Positions 48,774-61,263 of a DNA stretch of 64,000 nt are shown here, piece after piece; positions within the stretch are counted from its first letter, which is position 1; every line of letters begins with the position of its first letter. Location: assembly GCA_037954325.1 (NCBI GenBank), contig JBBMNZ010000015.1:15295501-15359500 (forward strand). Direction: 5' to 3'. Below the pieces are notes generated by a model, which did not search any database, was not told where the DNA came from, and saw only the letters and a list, made by a program, of their open reading frames with translations. The translations under genes were made by a program, and so were the position numbers. This DNA comes from Fistularia commersonii (Eukaryota > Chordata > Actinopteri > Syngnathiformes > Fistulariidae).

Positions 48774-49693
48774 CCGTATTTTCCGCACTATAAGGCGCAT
48801 CAGATTATAAGACGCACCATCAATGAATGGCCCGTTTTAAAACTGTTTTCATATATAAGGCGCACTGCATTATAAGGCGCATAGAATAGAATGTGTTATG
48901 CAGCCACTAGATGAAGCTGCGCTAAAGGGGATGTCAACAAAACAGTCAGATAAGTCAGTCAAACTTTATTAATAGAATACAAATCAATGTTCTGACAACT
49001 TGGTTCACTCCCAGAACAAGTTAGTGCATTCACAATAAGGTACCGGACGTAGCGGCAGCTCTTACCGGTATTTGCAACCACGGTCATTGAAAACAATGTT
49101 TTTCCAACTCCATTTGTCACAGTTCAAAGCTTTCATATAACGAAAGCGCCGAGAAGGACTGCCTCTAAATTCATGGATGTTCATGTTGCTAGCCAGCGCT
49201 GTTAGCTTCATCGGAATAGTGACTGTAGAGACGCTTCTACTTGTAGCTCTCTGTTCAACAACCCACTGTTCCAGTTAGTCCTCCAACTGTGGCCGTCTCG
49301 CTTTGTTTCCTCGGAAACTTTGTTTAGTCTTCTTTACTCGGCGTGGGTCATCTCGTCGCTTCCTCCATTTCCGTGCCATTGATTCATTAATGTTGAATTC
49401 TCTCGCTGCTGCTGCTCTAGTCCCGTGTTCTTCTGCATGACTGATCGCCCTGAGTTTGAACTCTGCCATTTTGGTGCCATTTTGGGGTCTTTCTACAAAC
49501 ACAGGTAATGTGGGACTAGAATTCCACTTTACCGTTTTTACCGCTTGTACTTCAGCAACAACCCCTGACTGCGGTAGCCATAATTAACTAAACATTGATC
49601 CATATATAAGGCGCGTTGGATTATAAGGCCCACTGTTGCTTTTTGGAGAAATGAAAAGGCTTTTAGAGATGCCTTATAGTGCGGGATATACAG
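48774..49693 (-). mobile_element. pogo/Tigger-like internally deleted transposon
   Basis: Terminal inverted repeats CCGTATTTTCCGCACTATAA (left) and GCCTTATAGTGCGGGATATA then CAG (right), with TA at 48772-48773 and 49694-49695. Reading leftwards it encodes a Brinker-type helix-turn-helix at 49275-49502 (KLRAISHAEEHGTRAAAARE, NESMARKWRKRR). After one stop codon the same frame continues with LEQWVVEQRATSRSVSTVTI and then NIHEFRGSPSRRFRYMK, fitting a CENP-B-type helix-turn-helix. The DDE nuclease is absent. Same architecture as 13388-14177. Confidence 0.85.
49275..49502 (-). pseudogene. pogo-like transposase remnant (DNA-binding domain)
   Basis: 75 codons. Residues ~14-50 hold the helix-turn-helix (FKLRAISHAEEHG ... 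INESMARKWRKR), then a basic KKTKQSFRGNKARRPQLED stretch. The TAA after LED interrupts what otherwise continues in frame into a CENP-B-type domain, so the stop looks like a single later mutation. The catalytic domain is deleted. Non-functional as a transposase; whether a DNA-binding peptide is made is unknown. Confidence 0.75.
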
Positions 49694-49695
49694 TA

Positions 49696-52639
49696 CACCT
49701 CTTATTTGCCAGATTTTTCAGTCTTATTCAGGGATTAGATATGTAGAATATATAAATCCATCATTTGCCCGGATGCCACATGCGGCCTTTCCGCAACACC
49801 TCAGAGCAACCGTGCAAAATCTGGGATAAAACCAACAAAATCCAGTCTTGACTTATGAGCTGAAACAAACAGGGCTTGTATGCATGCGTGAGGAACACAG
49901 ATGGACTGATGGCGAGGAAAAATTAATCTAAAAAGCAAACACGACTGTGCTTGGGTTTACCAAAGTGCTTTGACTGTGCCTGGACCGGACCCAAACCACA
50001 CACAAAACCCCCGCTTTTCTCGGTTCATCAATTACGAGGAGCAACAACATCAGCGACGGCAACTCGCAGGAGAACCCGACAATTTCGACCAAAATCGCGT
50101 TAGCCTTGCCATCGGTGGCACCGATCATAAAATCACGTTCACACAAACACCTAAACGTGTGAGGTGAGGCGTTTCCTTGCTGTTATTTTCATTTCTTCTT
50201 TAGAATTGCATATGGTACGGACGGCACAAGTCGGGAAGTTGCACCGCAATCATCTGGAATGTTTTTTTGGGCGGAAAGAACATCTATAACGGCTGTCTTT
50301 GAGGATAACGTTTACAACTTGACATAAAACAAATGTAATACGGTGTCTGTTGAAATAATGTCTTTACAAACCAGATTGTGTTTTGAAGATTTACATATAA
50401 ATATGTCTGGGTGTGGTTGTCTGTGCGTATGACTGAGTGTGTGTAAATAGGAAAAAAAAAAAATATATATATATATATATTTATGTTTTTTTTTTTTTTT
50501 TTGAGATAATAAGAAATGCAACCTCTGTGAAATTGGCTGTTTAAATGTTAAATTCCCGTCTCACTTTATTTTCAGTTTCACTCCGCCGCCTGCTCTAAAA
50601 AAAAAAAACAAAAAAAAAAAACATGTATGCACGGTCTCAGCAGATCTGAGATGATTTAAGAAAACAGTCCATTTGGACATGCATCCAACCTCTGCTGCAA
50701 ACAGGTATTTAAAAGTTAATATAAAATCAATCAACCTTTCCAATTTACAAATTGCTTTTTTTCTCAAATAAGGTCTTCGCCGTCCTTCAATGAGAAATGC
50801 TGCGAGTGCAAGATGGCGGACTCTGATGGAGCGGCGTTGACGTCCGGTGCGCGGACGTGTTATTGGGAAAACAAAACACCGGCTCGGTTTGCCCTTTCAT
50901 CTCCTCTCCGGCAGATTAGCAGCCATTCATACCAGGACTCATGCGACTGTCACATCAAGAGGAATAATGAACCGCGCTCGACCTCGGCGACCCTGAAGGT
51001 GTAAATACACCAACGGAGGTCGAGTGCTTGTGACTTCCCACTAGTCGCTGGGCTCCAAGTGAGAAAAAATAAATAAAAAAAATGCCAGGCTTGATGTATG
51101 TTCAGGGTCAGGACAAAGAATAGAGGAAAGAAGCCATTTAACAGGGAAATCATCTCATGTCACATCAAGCCGCTGTTCATTTCCTCATTAGATATTGAAT
51201 TAAAATAGATTTTAATAATGGCACGGAATTATGAATTAGTCATTTAAATGACCCTTTGTAAGACTTAGCTTTTAGGGTTCTGTCCCATCCTGCAGTCGAT
51301 GACACCATACATGTCAAACCTGAGAGAAAAATAAACGTTTTTACCGTTTATAAATTTACTTTAATTTCTCTTTTTTTAGAGCATTTAATTCAGTTATACA
51401 AATATTATTTATTCAATCATACCTTTACTATTAAAAGCAAAATTAGATGCTGGAGGCATTAGTGCAAATTTAAATTAATGTATTTATCTTGAGTTTATTT
51501 TTTTATTCAAAGGAAATGTAATACTTATAAAACAATTTTTTTTTAAATATTTTAAGATCATTTTTCACATAGATCAAGAAAAAAAAAATGACAAGTTTAC
51601 GCATATTTTTTAAATTTTATTTTATTTTTTCAAATAAACCTGAGATTTGAGACATATGTCTTTCTACATTCAGTTTGCTTCTTCCAGCCACAAATGGATA
51701 CAAGCATCCAATTTCATGTGGGTTTTAATGGGGTTTTGTCACACAAGTGCGTGCCTGTGCAACCGGAACCCAAAGTCTAATTGTTTCTAAATGTTATTCC
51801 TCGTGTAAACACAACAAATCCGCTGTGTACGACAATCATCCCTCTTCTGTGCGCTGCATTTCTAACCTTAAGGTGGTCATGTGACCGCCTGAGGCGGCGG
51901 CGGCGGCGGCGTGGCTAAGGTGTTTGCCTAACCTGCAAAATATTTCATGGTTGTATGTATAATTGAGCAACTTCTTGAGCGAATTGTCCTTGAACAGGAA
52001 AACAAACCCACTTATGACACTTTTAAAGTCATCATAAAAAAATATGTAAAAATTCATATAAATGATCAATTCCTTTTTCAAAATAAAATTGCATTTCCTA
52101 TATTCTCTGCTACAACCACACTGTTTTTGTTAGCAACATGGCACATCAGTTTGTGACTCTGAACTTACGGCACATGGGAACAATGCGGCTTCCGGGTCTG
52201 TAAATAGCATTTTTACTTATCGTTCGAAATGTACCTGCTTTTCCCTCGGCCCTGACACCCTCATCAGCAAGATGTGGTTGTCAAAAAAAAAGGAAAGTGG
52301 ACATAGTGTGCAGGGTTTTCCAGGAAAAATTGACCACTTCTTATTTGTCCTTTGAGGTTAATAAGAAACCTGTATGCTTGCTGTGGATGCAGCAAGTTTC
52401 AGTGCCACTATGAGACTCAAAAAATACAACAAAATTGCATGGAGAAGGGACAAGACAGAATTGAGGCATAGTGTTGTAAAAATTGCATTTACTTTTTAAT
52501 CTCGGGTTGTTCATCGTGTAATTCTTAAAGGAACAATCTATTACATATGAAGATTTTTATCAATTAGCTTTTCTCCTTTACACTAAAACAAAAGGAATAT
52601 TTGGACTTTGTGTTACTTCTAGGTAATTACGCTATGATT
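49696..52639. other. Intronic sequence; simple repeats
   Basis: AT repeat at 50463-50481, an A-run pair at 50598-50621 and a GGC repeat at 51892-51911. No gene recognised. Confidence 0.5.
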
Positions 52640-53570
52640 TTACTGGTCCGACCCCCTTGACATCAAATGAGGCCGTTTGAGGCCCCCGGACCACATACGA
52701 TCTGCCTGATCTACAGCAAAACCTGCACCCGCAGTCACCAGCCTGTTAAACTCTAGAAGTCTGTGGATGACATCACCATCACTGGACTCATCTCTGGTGA
52801 ACCAGATAGGAGATCGACCACCTAGTTACCTGGTGCAGTCAGAACAACTTGGAGCTAAATGGTCTGAAGAATGTGGAGATGGTGGTGGACTTCAGGAAGA
52901 ACCCGACCACACTCTGCCCCATCATCCTGAGGGACAACCGGCACAGTGGAGTCCTCACCTTTCCTGGGACAAATCATGTCCTTCGAGTGAGAGCTGAACA
53001 TCAGCTCCCTCACAAACAAAGCATGGCAGAGGATGTTCTTCCCGAGGCAGTTAAAGAAGTTTAACTCGCCAAATTCGATGATGGTGCACTTCTACACCTC
53101 CATCAGAGTCCATCCTCACCTCCTCCATCACCATCTGGTACGCTGCCAGAGACAAGGGCAGACTGCAGCAAATCATTCCCTCCGCAGAGACTGTGATTGG
53201 CTGCAATCTACTCTTTGCACAGGACATGTATGCTTCTAAGATCCTGGGTTACCCCTCTCAACCAGGGCATACACTTTTTTTTTTCCCCAAAGGAGAGTGG
53301 TTCAAAAAACAACAACAGTTTATTTCCATCGGCAGCCCGCCTCATCAATAATGCCCCGGTCCCCCACTGACATTGTCCCAACCCCTCTAATGCACTACCT
53401 TGCACTGCCATTTGGCACAACCAGCCAAGATCACCCTGATCTCACTTTATTTTTCACTTATTTAACACCTGATACATGTTGTCTGTTTAGCACCGTCAAC
53501 CAAAGCAAATTCCTTGTAGTCGCAAAATTACTTGGCCAACAAAGCAATTCTGATCCTGAATACAATCGAA
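52640..53570 (+). mobile_element. Decayed L2/Rex1-like LINE 3' part
   Basis: Frame-hopping translation gives DDITITGLIS (motif C remnant, ~52768), NNLELNGLKNVEMVVDFRKN (~52840-52900), FFPRQLKKFNSPNSMMVHFY (53033-53100) and a shifted form of the CNL..LQDLYASR-type C-terminus (~53190-53240). The 3' part has VVQKTTTVYFHRQPASSIMP (53297-53360), a UTR with CAAATTCCTTGTAGTCGCA and a TTCTGATCCTGA tail. Known: this order is the C-terminal half of a fish L2/Rex1-type reverse transcriptase. Stops and frameshifts throughout. The first ~60 bp (GGTCCGACCCCCTTGACATC) may instead be a hAT end. Confidence 0.8.
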
Positions 53571-54139
53571 GACAGACTTCACATGCGGATTGACAGTCGG
53601 TAAGAAGTTTTACGGTCAAAGTTTTGCATAAAATCAAAGGATTGAGGCCTTTTTACATTGACTACAGACCCAAAAGGAAATGGGATTTACCCAGATGGGC
53701 TGTATATGTGGAGCAAATGTCACAATAAATTGGTTATTGTGAATCCCTTAGTGTGCACTAAATGTGTGAAGGGACATCCTCGGTCCGTGTCCGGGCCTGA
53801 TTTTCTGTACACAGACCGCAGTTTAGGCGTGACAGAGGCTTCAACAACCTTGGCGCACTGTGAGGCTCTATATGTTTCCTGAAAATGTCCGGCATTGCAG
53901 ACACTTAGATCTGCCCTCCTTAGTGACCAAATTCCAAGGAGAAGTTTCATTGAAAAATCTAATAGTACCTCACTTCCACTCGGCAGTGAGGGGGAAAGAC
54001 GCTTTCCCGCTCTCACGTGGAGCCCTGCGCCTGCAAGGTAGCAAGCTAACCCAGGCGGTGAAGGCTTCGAAGACGGCAAGACGCGTCCTTCTATCTTCTT
54101 TATTGACTCCGACACCACGTACGAGCCAAACGTGTAGAA
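53571..54139. other. Intronic sequence without recognised gene
   Basis: A 132-codon minus frame (53720-54118) exists but has no family resemblance and no splice context. Confidence 0.45.
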
Positions 54140-55078
54140 CTGAAACTACTTGAAATATGTATGCATCACAAAGAATAAGGCCTCTGTCTTTAACTTAGCA
54201 TTGATTGGCATTGACTGATTGTTAGCATTGTAAGGAGCAGCTCAGAAAAATAGCGTAGCATGCACGGATGTGTTTAACTGTTATTCATCATCGAAAAATA
54301 AACGAAACAACATGACATATGTATGCATCACTGATAATCTGTCTTTAGTTTAGCACTAATTGGGATTGACTGGTTATTAGCATTGTTAGCAGCAGCTCAG
54401 AAAAATAGCATAACATACACGGGTGTGTTCAACTGTTATTTATCCTCTGGAAAAAAAAAATGAAACTGCATGAAGCATCACTGATAATCTGTCTTTAGCT
54501 TAGCACTAATTGGGATTGACTGATTGTTAGCATTGTTAGCAGCAGCTCAGAAAAATAGCATAACATACACGGGTGTGTTCAACTGTTATTTATCCTCTGA
54601 AAAAAAAATGAAACTGCATGAAAAATGTATGCATCACTGATAATCTGTCTTTAGCTTAGCACTAATTGGGATTGACTGATTGTTAGCATTGTTAGCAGCA
54701 GCTCAGAAAAATAGCATAACATACACGGGTGTGTTCAACTGTTATTTATCCTCTGAAAAAAAAATGAAACTGCATGAAAAATGTATGCATCATTGATAAT
54801 CTGTCCTTAGTTTAGCACTGATTGGCATTTACTGATTGTTAGCATGTTAGCGACAGCTCAGAAAAATAGCATAACATCCATGGATGTATTTAACTGTTAT
54901 TCATCCTCTGAAAAAAACTAAAACTACATGAAATATGTATGCAGCATTGATAATCTATCTCTAGCCTAGCACTGATTGGCATTGACTGATTGTTAGCACT
55001 GTTAGCGACAGCTCCAAAAATAGCATGGCATGCACGTATCTGTTTAACTGTTATTGATCCTCGGAGGAAAATATATAT
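54140..55078 (+). repeat. ~156-bp tandem array, six units
   Basis: The TATGCATCA-type block starts at 54161, 54323, 54473, 54629, 54785 and 54939 (spacings 162, 150, 156, 156, 154). Each unit holds GATTGACTGATTGTTAGCAT, then GCAGCTCAGAAAAATAGC, then GTGTTCAACTGTTATTTATC and an A-run. The units around 54473-54784 are virtually identical, while outer ones differ more. No ORF. Confidence 0.92.
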
Positions 55079-55920
55079 CAAATAGCAAAGGGTAACTTTG
55101 TCCTCGGAGACAATAGTTTAAGATAAACTTCACAGCATTTATGCATCAAACTTTATGCAAGTTTGCTTGGTTTAATTCTCACCCAAACCAACAGAGGGTG
55201 CAGAACTCACATACTAGACACTATTAAAGTAACAGCAAAACAACCGTCCCTTTAGAGACACACACACATCTAATATTTAGGTGTAAATACCAATGACATG
55301 CTTACTCATGCCAATTTTTCATTCTTCGTGGACGGGACCTGAATTTCACAGCTTTGAACAAAAGGTTTAAGGGTCTGCAGTCCGTCAGGCCTGAAAAAGC
55401 CCGATGAAGGTATTCATGAATTCTCGAATCCTCAAGTCCACCTGTGGATAAGACATGACCTGCAGGAATGATACCATGAGATGGGATATTAGAAAGTCAA
55501 TGTCACATTCTCTCCCAGGGATCCGCTCGCTGAAAAACTGTTAAGGTCGCATTAAAGAACCGAGATATGATGTTACAGACGCAATAAGCCGCCGCGGCGC
55601 TGGAAAACACACCCAAATGCAACATCCCATCATAAAATGCGGCGTACTCAAAACGAACCTCGGCGTGCGGACGCTTCATCCGCAGCGGGAAATGTTGTTT
55701 TTCGTTTTTTTTTTTTTTTTTTTTTTTTTCCACTATCTCGGGTTTTTCAGGAACAAGGACACTTATATAATTTGGCAATTTTTCAAATGATGACAGTTGG
55801 CTCATTGAACAGTTGGCAAACTGTAAAATCAAGCTTTAACGTCGGGACTGACGGAGAGAAGAGAGGAAGACTTGGAGGAAACCCGAAAGCCCTCAATCCG
55901 CAGGAGCAAATTGCCGGTTG
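55079..55920. other. Intronic sequence; T25 run
   Basis: T-run at 55705-55729. No gene recognised. An (ATT)n run at 55929-55956 follows. Confidence 0.5.
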
Positions 55921-55956
55921 ATCAAGATATTATTATTATTATTATTATTATTATTA

Positions 55957-56080
55957 CATTGCATTTGGCAGACACTTTTATCCAAAGTGACTTACAATAG
56001 AGGACATAGGGACTGCAAATACACTTGCAAATACACGATGCACAGGAAATATACAGAACAGTAAGCTTGGTGAGTTTTTT
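55957..56080 (-). mobile_element. L2-like LINE tail, uninterrupted copy
   Basis: ACATTGCATTTGGCAGACAC, TTTTATCCAAAGTGACTTAC, AGGACATAGGGACTGCAAAT and ATATACAGAACAGTAAGCTT match 40496-40995 minus its MITE, so it preserves the empty site. Confidence 0.8.
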
Positions 56081-56684
56081 TTTTTGTTTTTTTTGACAGA
56101 GACACACACAAACGTGTATACACAAACATACACAAACGTACACACACACTGCATAGCCTGATATGGAGGTATATGCGTCGCCAAACAAAGAAATACCACC
56201 ATTTGCAAATGTAACCCTGAGGTTGCCGGCGCGGTTTTGATTTTTACACATTCCAGGTCCAGACGCCTATTTTGGTGATGATTTCCTCGCCATTTTAAGG
56301 TTGCCTACCCGTCCGTACCAGACGCACAAGGACTTTTGATGCCGGGCCACAGACTACAGCTATCACGTCTGCAAAAACCAGGACATTTGTCAAAGTGTAT
56401 ATCTATTTCAAAATGTGGACGGGGATACACACAGACAGCTGCAGTCACAGTTTACTCTGCTGCACCAACTTCAGGTTATACCTCTGTCTACCCTGACAGC
56501 AGCCGCGCCCGGGCCGGTGTGAATTATTCCCGAAACCCCGGGGGCAGAACGGCTCCGGAGGACAGTGTCATCACCGGCGCCGAAACAAAATCACCGATGG
56601 CAGCGAGGCCGCCGTGATCACGTTGCACTTGTCTCAATGATTCACGTGAGGACTGAACGGCGAGGGGCTGGTTCTCAGCCATAT

Positions 56685-56720
<36 letters not shown>

Positions 56721-58200
56721 CGCGCACGCGGAGAAGCAGGTGAATCCCGTCAGGATTGAGAAAGTAAAATATGCCGACACATGTCGGAGCAGCGTGTGAC
56801 GGAGCCTTTCAGGAGGACCCCCATCTGCTGTCGTTCAGCCGTTTTCTCAAACTTTAAATCCACATTCATCTCCGGGAATCTGTAACTTAAAGTGTGTAGT
56901 TTCTGCTTCTCCTGTCAATTTGAAAAAAGAAAAATAAATCGAATGTGTGGAGTGAAAGCAGTACATTGCGGCGCAGCGGTGATGTTCGGCGGTGGCCTTC
57001 AGAGGACACGTTGATGCTACAAAAGTCTAGATGCCAGTTTTTGATCAATGTTCCAGCGCTGTTCTTACGAGCATCTTAAAGTAAAAGTACCTGGTCAGTG
57101 CTTTAATAAGACAGATCCTAAAACTAATCGGAAATGTTTCCTTGGAACCTCCTGTCAGTTTGATATACTTGCTTTCCAAAGCATCTATTTTATCGTAAAT
57201 TGGACCGTAATTCATAAATTGCTTCTCCTTCTTTTTTTTTTTATTGCTGCAGTTAAAATGGTCGACTGAAGCTCATCAAGAAAACAGGGATGATATAAAT
57301 CAAATTTTAAACGGCAGAAAAACACAGTATTCCCTGGTCAAATGGATGACAAAAACAGTTTGGGATAAAAATGTTAACGGAACTTAATTCCGTGTGTCTG
57401 CAATCAAAATAGCCTGATTAATAAAAAAAAGTTTGACCCACCAGACAGAAAACGAGGGACTGGTTTAGTTTCCCGTGTTGGTCGCAGAGAATTTTAACAA
57501 AGTGAAAATACAATATGAATTTCACAAGAAGTATTAATGCTTCCAAACCGTATTTACTTTTTTTTTTTCTTTCCCCGAGACGGACTGAGTGTGTTCGAGC
57601 TGTAAAGGGCAAGGCTGTGAGTAAACCTAATGGCAACGGGGAACATTCACCACACTCGTGACAAAGATTTGACCTTTTAATGCGGTGAAATGCGACGCCG
57701 CCCGCGCGCTGTATGGGTCGCCCGGATTATCATTAAGGATGCGACGCCCGTACGATGACGTTATGAGTCGTATTTAATGTAAATGCGTTTATTTACATTC
57801 CGCTGCGCAAAGAAACGTAAAGGATCCGGTAGCCGCAAAACGATTAGCCTAGCTCGAGATAAAGCGCCGTTTTCCCAAACCGCATTCGGATCCGAGCTGA
57901 CTTCAAATGCAAAGCGGAGTTAATTTTACAGCCGCGGGGGGTCTGAAACAAATGTCCTCATTTCATTGTTGCTGATTTCAAGACGGCGGGAGAACAAGGA
58001 GTTGTTTTGGATGGAAAATTCCCATCTTCCCTTTTGTTCTTTACTTTCTTGTTGATACAACCGAGACATCTGACATCTTTGATCCTGACAACTCAAAGCT
58101 CCAGGGCCATCAACCAAGGCTGAAATTTTCAACGGCGCTGTCGATGAAGGATAAAAAAAAAAAAAATTGTTGTGAAAGGAAGTGCACAATGGAGAACGTG
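56081..58200. other. Intronic sequence; CA repeat at 56687-56718
   Basis: A CA microsatellite and a short T-run (57231-57241). No conserved coding frame or RNA was recognised. Confidence 0.5.
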
Positions 58201-59570
58201 CTCTTAATGTGTTTTTGTGAGCGCCTGTCTGCATGTCAGCTCTATTTGTGATGCCTCCGTGCGGCGCGGAGGAAGCCTTCTCTCCGCTCGGCGACGCGCG
58301 GAGCGGCGAGCAAACACGCCGGCTTCCTGCTAGAATTTTCTCCAAAGTAAAACCGCTTTGCGATTGTCAGCAAAACATGGCCAAAAAAAAAAACATAATC
58401 AACTCCCGAATATTCCCAGACCCACAATGGTTTAGTTCCCATCGACTGGACACGAATTTGCACACACACAAATCCCCTAAACCTCTCTCACACACACACA
58501 CACACATGCAGAGATACTGACCGTACCTGCGAAAGTGCATTTTGGAGGATTTCAGGCAGCCTGAGTCTGCAAACCAGTTTTCCTTTAATTACAAGCCAGG
58601 CCATAATAGGGAATGTAGCAGCTATTTCCTCTCCCCACGAGCAATCTGGGAGGCTATAAATTGAAAATGATTCCTCCGCATGGCCCAGATTCCACCTGCA
58701 GTCAAATTCCCCTCTGCCCTGTGTAACAGCTTATCATTGAGCAATAACAATGTCAGAGAAAATAATGCACCTGACACCCCGCCGCCCCCTCCCTCCCTCC
58801 AGGCTCTTATCTTCCATCGCGTCGTGCTCTCCTACTCAGAAAAAGGGATCGGCGGAGGTGTGATGGAAACGCCCCGGCCTCGTATTCGGCGGGGAAACGT
58901 CGCTGCCGGGCTGAAATTCAGCGCCGCCGCGTGTAGCCGCCGCTTCATAAAGGAACACAATTAACCCATCTTTGAATGGAGTCAGGAGGAAATTTGCAGC
59001 AGACTTTTTTTTTTTTTTTTTTTTTTTTTCGGGGGGGGTGGTTCTCGCTTGCGCCGGGATTTCAGGACGGGTCACCTCAACCTCGTCCGCCGATTTCCTC
59101 GTGTTTTTCGGCATCTGGCCGATGATATAACGGTCGCTCTGCCTGGATTCGTGATAAACAAATCCCCCTGCATGCGCCGATATTTTCAAGAGCGCTATTT
59201 ATCTAACCCTCTCCGCCGTTGCGAGGGTCTGGATGAACTTTCGATCCTCAGATGTAGACGGGTGAAAAAAATGTCCGAAAAGAAAAAGAAATGGAGAAAA
59301 GAGGGAAGCCTGGAAGGGGAGTGAAGCCGCGAGCACAAAGACCGTCCTTTCCCTCGTCCGTGTTTGCCGCCAGCCTGCCTCCGCCACCTCCGGAGAACTC
59401 ACCCCCCCCGCCCCTGCTCAATCAAACCGCTCAACCTCGAAAAATAAGTCAATATCACGCCGGGCGTCTCGGCTATTTTCGTAGTCGCGCAGGTGAGCAG
59501 ACCTAGCCGCGTCTTTTCCACACTCCACGGCGGCGGCGGGGCCTGAAAACACGGTTCACTCTGTCACCGA
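58201..59570. other. CpG-rich stretch without recognised exon
   Basis: CpG-dense segments at 58255-58330, 58870-58950 and 59340-59500, with a T25 run at 59005-59029 and a CA repeat at 58489-58506. Several open frames occur on both strands, none recognisable. It lies just left of the promoter-like block at 59571. Confidence 0.45.
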
Positions 59571-59766
59571 GTGGACGTCACGCCCGCCGCTCTATTTAAG
59601 CTGTCAGGCGTCATATTCTGAAAAACAGGCTCAGCTGGCTTTCTGTGAGTCTTCCACGGTAAGATTGATGAGGGGGTGCCTGGCAGAGTGCGAGCCACGC
59701 AGACGGGACGCTTTTGTGTCGTTCTGTATGTACGCGTCATTTTCCCTCTTTCCGCAGGAGGATCAG
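59571..59766 (+). promoter_or_regulatory. Candidate TATA promoter with short first exon (speculative)
   Basis: Seen in order: GGACGTCACGCC (CRE-like core ACGTCA, ~59573-59584), TCTATTTAAG (TATA-like, 59591-59600), ~57 bp of transcribable sequence, a donor-like CCACGGTAAGA (59655-59665) and an acceptor-like CCCTCTTTCCGCAG ending at 59758. This spacing resembles a cAMP-responsive TATA promoter followed by a short non-coding exon and a ~100-bp intron. No coding sequence follows convincingly; the next ATG opens only three codons. Could be chance in CpG-rich DNA. Confidence 0.22.
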
Positions 59767-61263
59767 CAACAGCAGATTAAATGACAGGATAAATTTCTAT
59801 CCGGCCGTACACATCTGTACAAGTGAATTTGTGTAAGCGTTCAGCGAAAACCTGAAGATAATTATGCACGCTAATTCCATCCTGGTTTTGTTGACTGAAA
59901 CTAATTGATATATTCAAGCAGAGAAAAATAATTAAAAAAAAAAAAATATAGAAAAAAAAAAAATCGGATTTTAGCGCAATGTCAGTGATGAGCACGCTTT
60001 GTCGTCGATGCTAAAATCGCTGGTACAGGAAGAGATTCGTCACAGGCAGAGGAGGAGCTTCCAAATAGTCCAGCTACATTTTACATCGTGTAACGTGATG
60101 CAGACTGAAAAGACATTTAATGAAATGGAATTGACTGCCTAAGAGATGCACCCAATAACAAATGGTGTTCATGATACTACGTGCATTTCATTACCTTCTA
60201 ATACACTCAAAACAGTTATATGAACTTCTTCTAAGCTTTGACCCTTGACCTTCAATATCCAGTCGTTGCACCCACGAGGCTAAACGCGGTATATTCCATT
60301 ATATAAATGTATATACGTGCAATTTAGGGTCTCCACGTCTCCGGTGCGTTTTTGGAGGATGGGAAGAAAACGACGAACCCAAGGGGTCTTGCAAAAGCGG
60401 TCATTGTAAGTATTTAAATTCCAAAATAAAAACATTATGTTTTCTGGGGTAGTGATGGAAAGTTGTGCTATTTTTTTTTTATTTTTATTTTTTTTGATTT
60501 CTATTCATCCAACAAAAGGAAAATAAATAAATAAATAAATAAACTTTGTTGTAAATCCCCTTTCTTCCCGTAATGCGCTGCTACAGCCAGATAAATTCTG
60601 CCTGTCCCAGCAGCCTTAAAATAAAATCCACCTCCTTACAGAGGTTGTATAAAGTGTGAGCTGAATCCCAGCCGGCGTGGAGCCCAGCACAAAGTTCTAA
60701 TTATTTCCAACGGTAAAAAAAAAAAAACAATCCTCTCGAGACAGATAATGAAACATATCCATAAGAAGGAGCAAAGGGGTCGCTCCCGCGTTTGGGGGGT
60801 TAAAACGCCGACGTCGACGTCCAACTCCACCCGGGAACGTCCGGTCTTTTCTGCGTTTCCGAACATTCGCTGTAAAAACAGGTCAAACTCAAACCGCTAA
60901 AGCAAACAAATCTTGACGGTTCACAACAGGCCACTGGCCATTAGGCTTTATTTAATTTAATGCAATTTTGATTCAATGGTGAAGAGGGATATTAACAGAA
61001 AATAAATACATGAAAATAGAATCATTGACTTATAAAAAACGATAAATGAGTCAAATAACTGTGCTAGACTTGATATTCTTCCTTAGAAAATCAAGTCCAG
61101 TTGCCACCAGAAGAATATTTTGAAGAATTAACCATGACTTGGATGACTGAGAACCCCCACAGACATAAATGAAGTCTAATAATTATAACATTAATTCTGA
61201 AAGTCAGTGCTTAACTTGAATTGTGAACCAAAACTAAGCGTTGTTAAATTTGCTGGTTTGAAA
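59767..61263. other. Intronic sequence without recognised gene
   Basis: A-rich tracts (59935-59962), a T-rich tract (60471-60495) and a TAAA repeat (60522-60542). Nothing else recognised. Confidence 0.5.
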
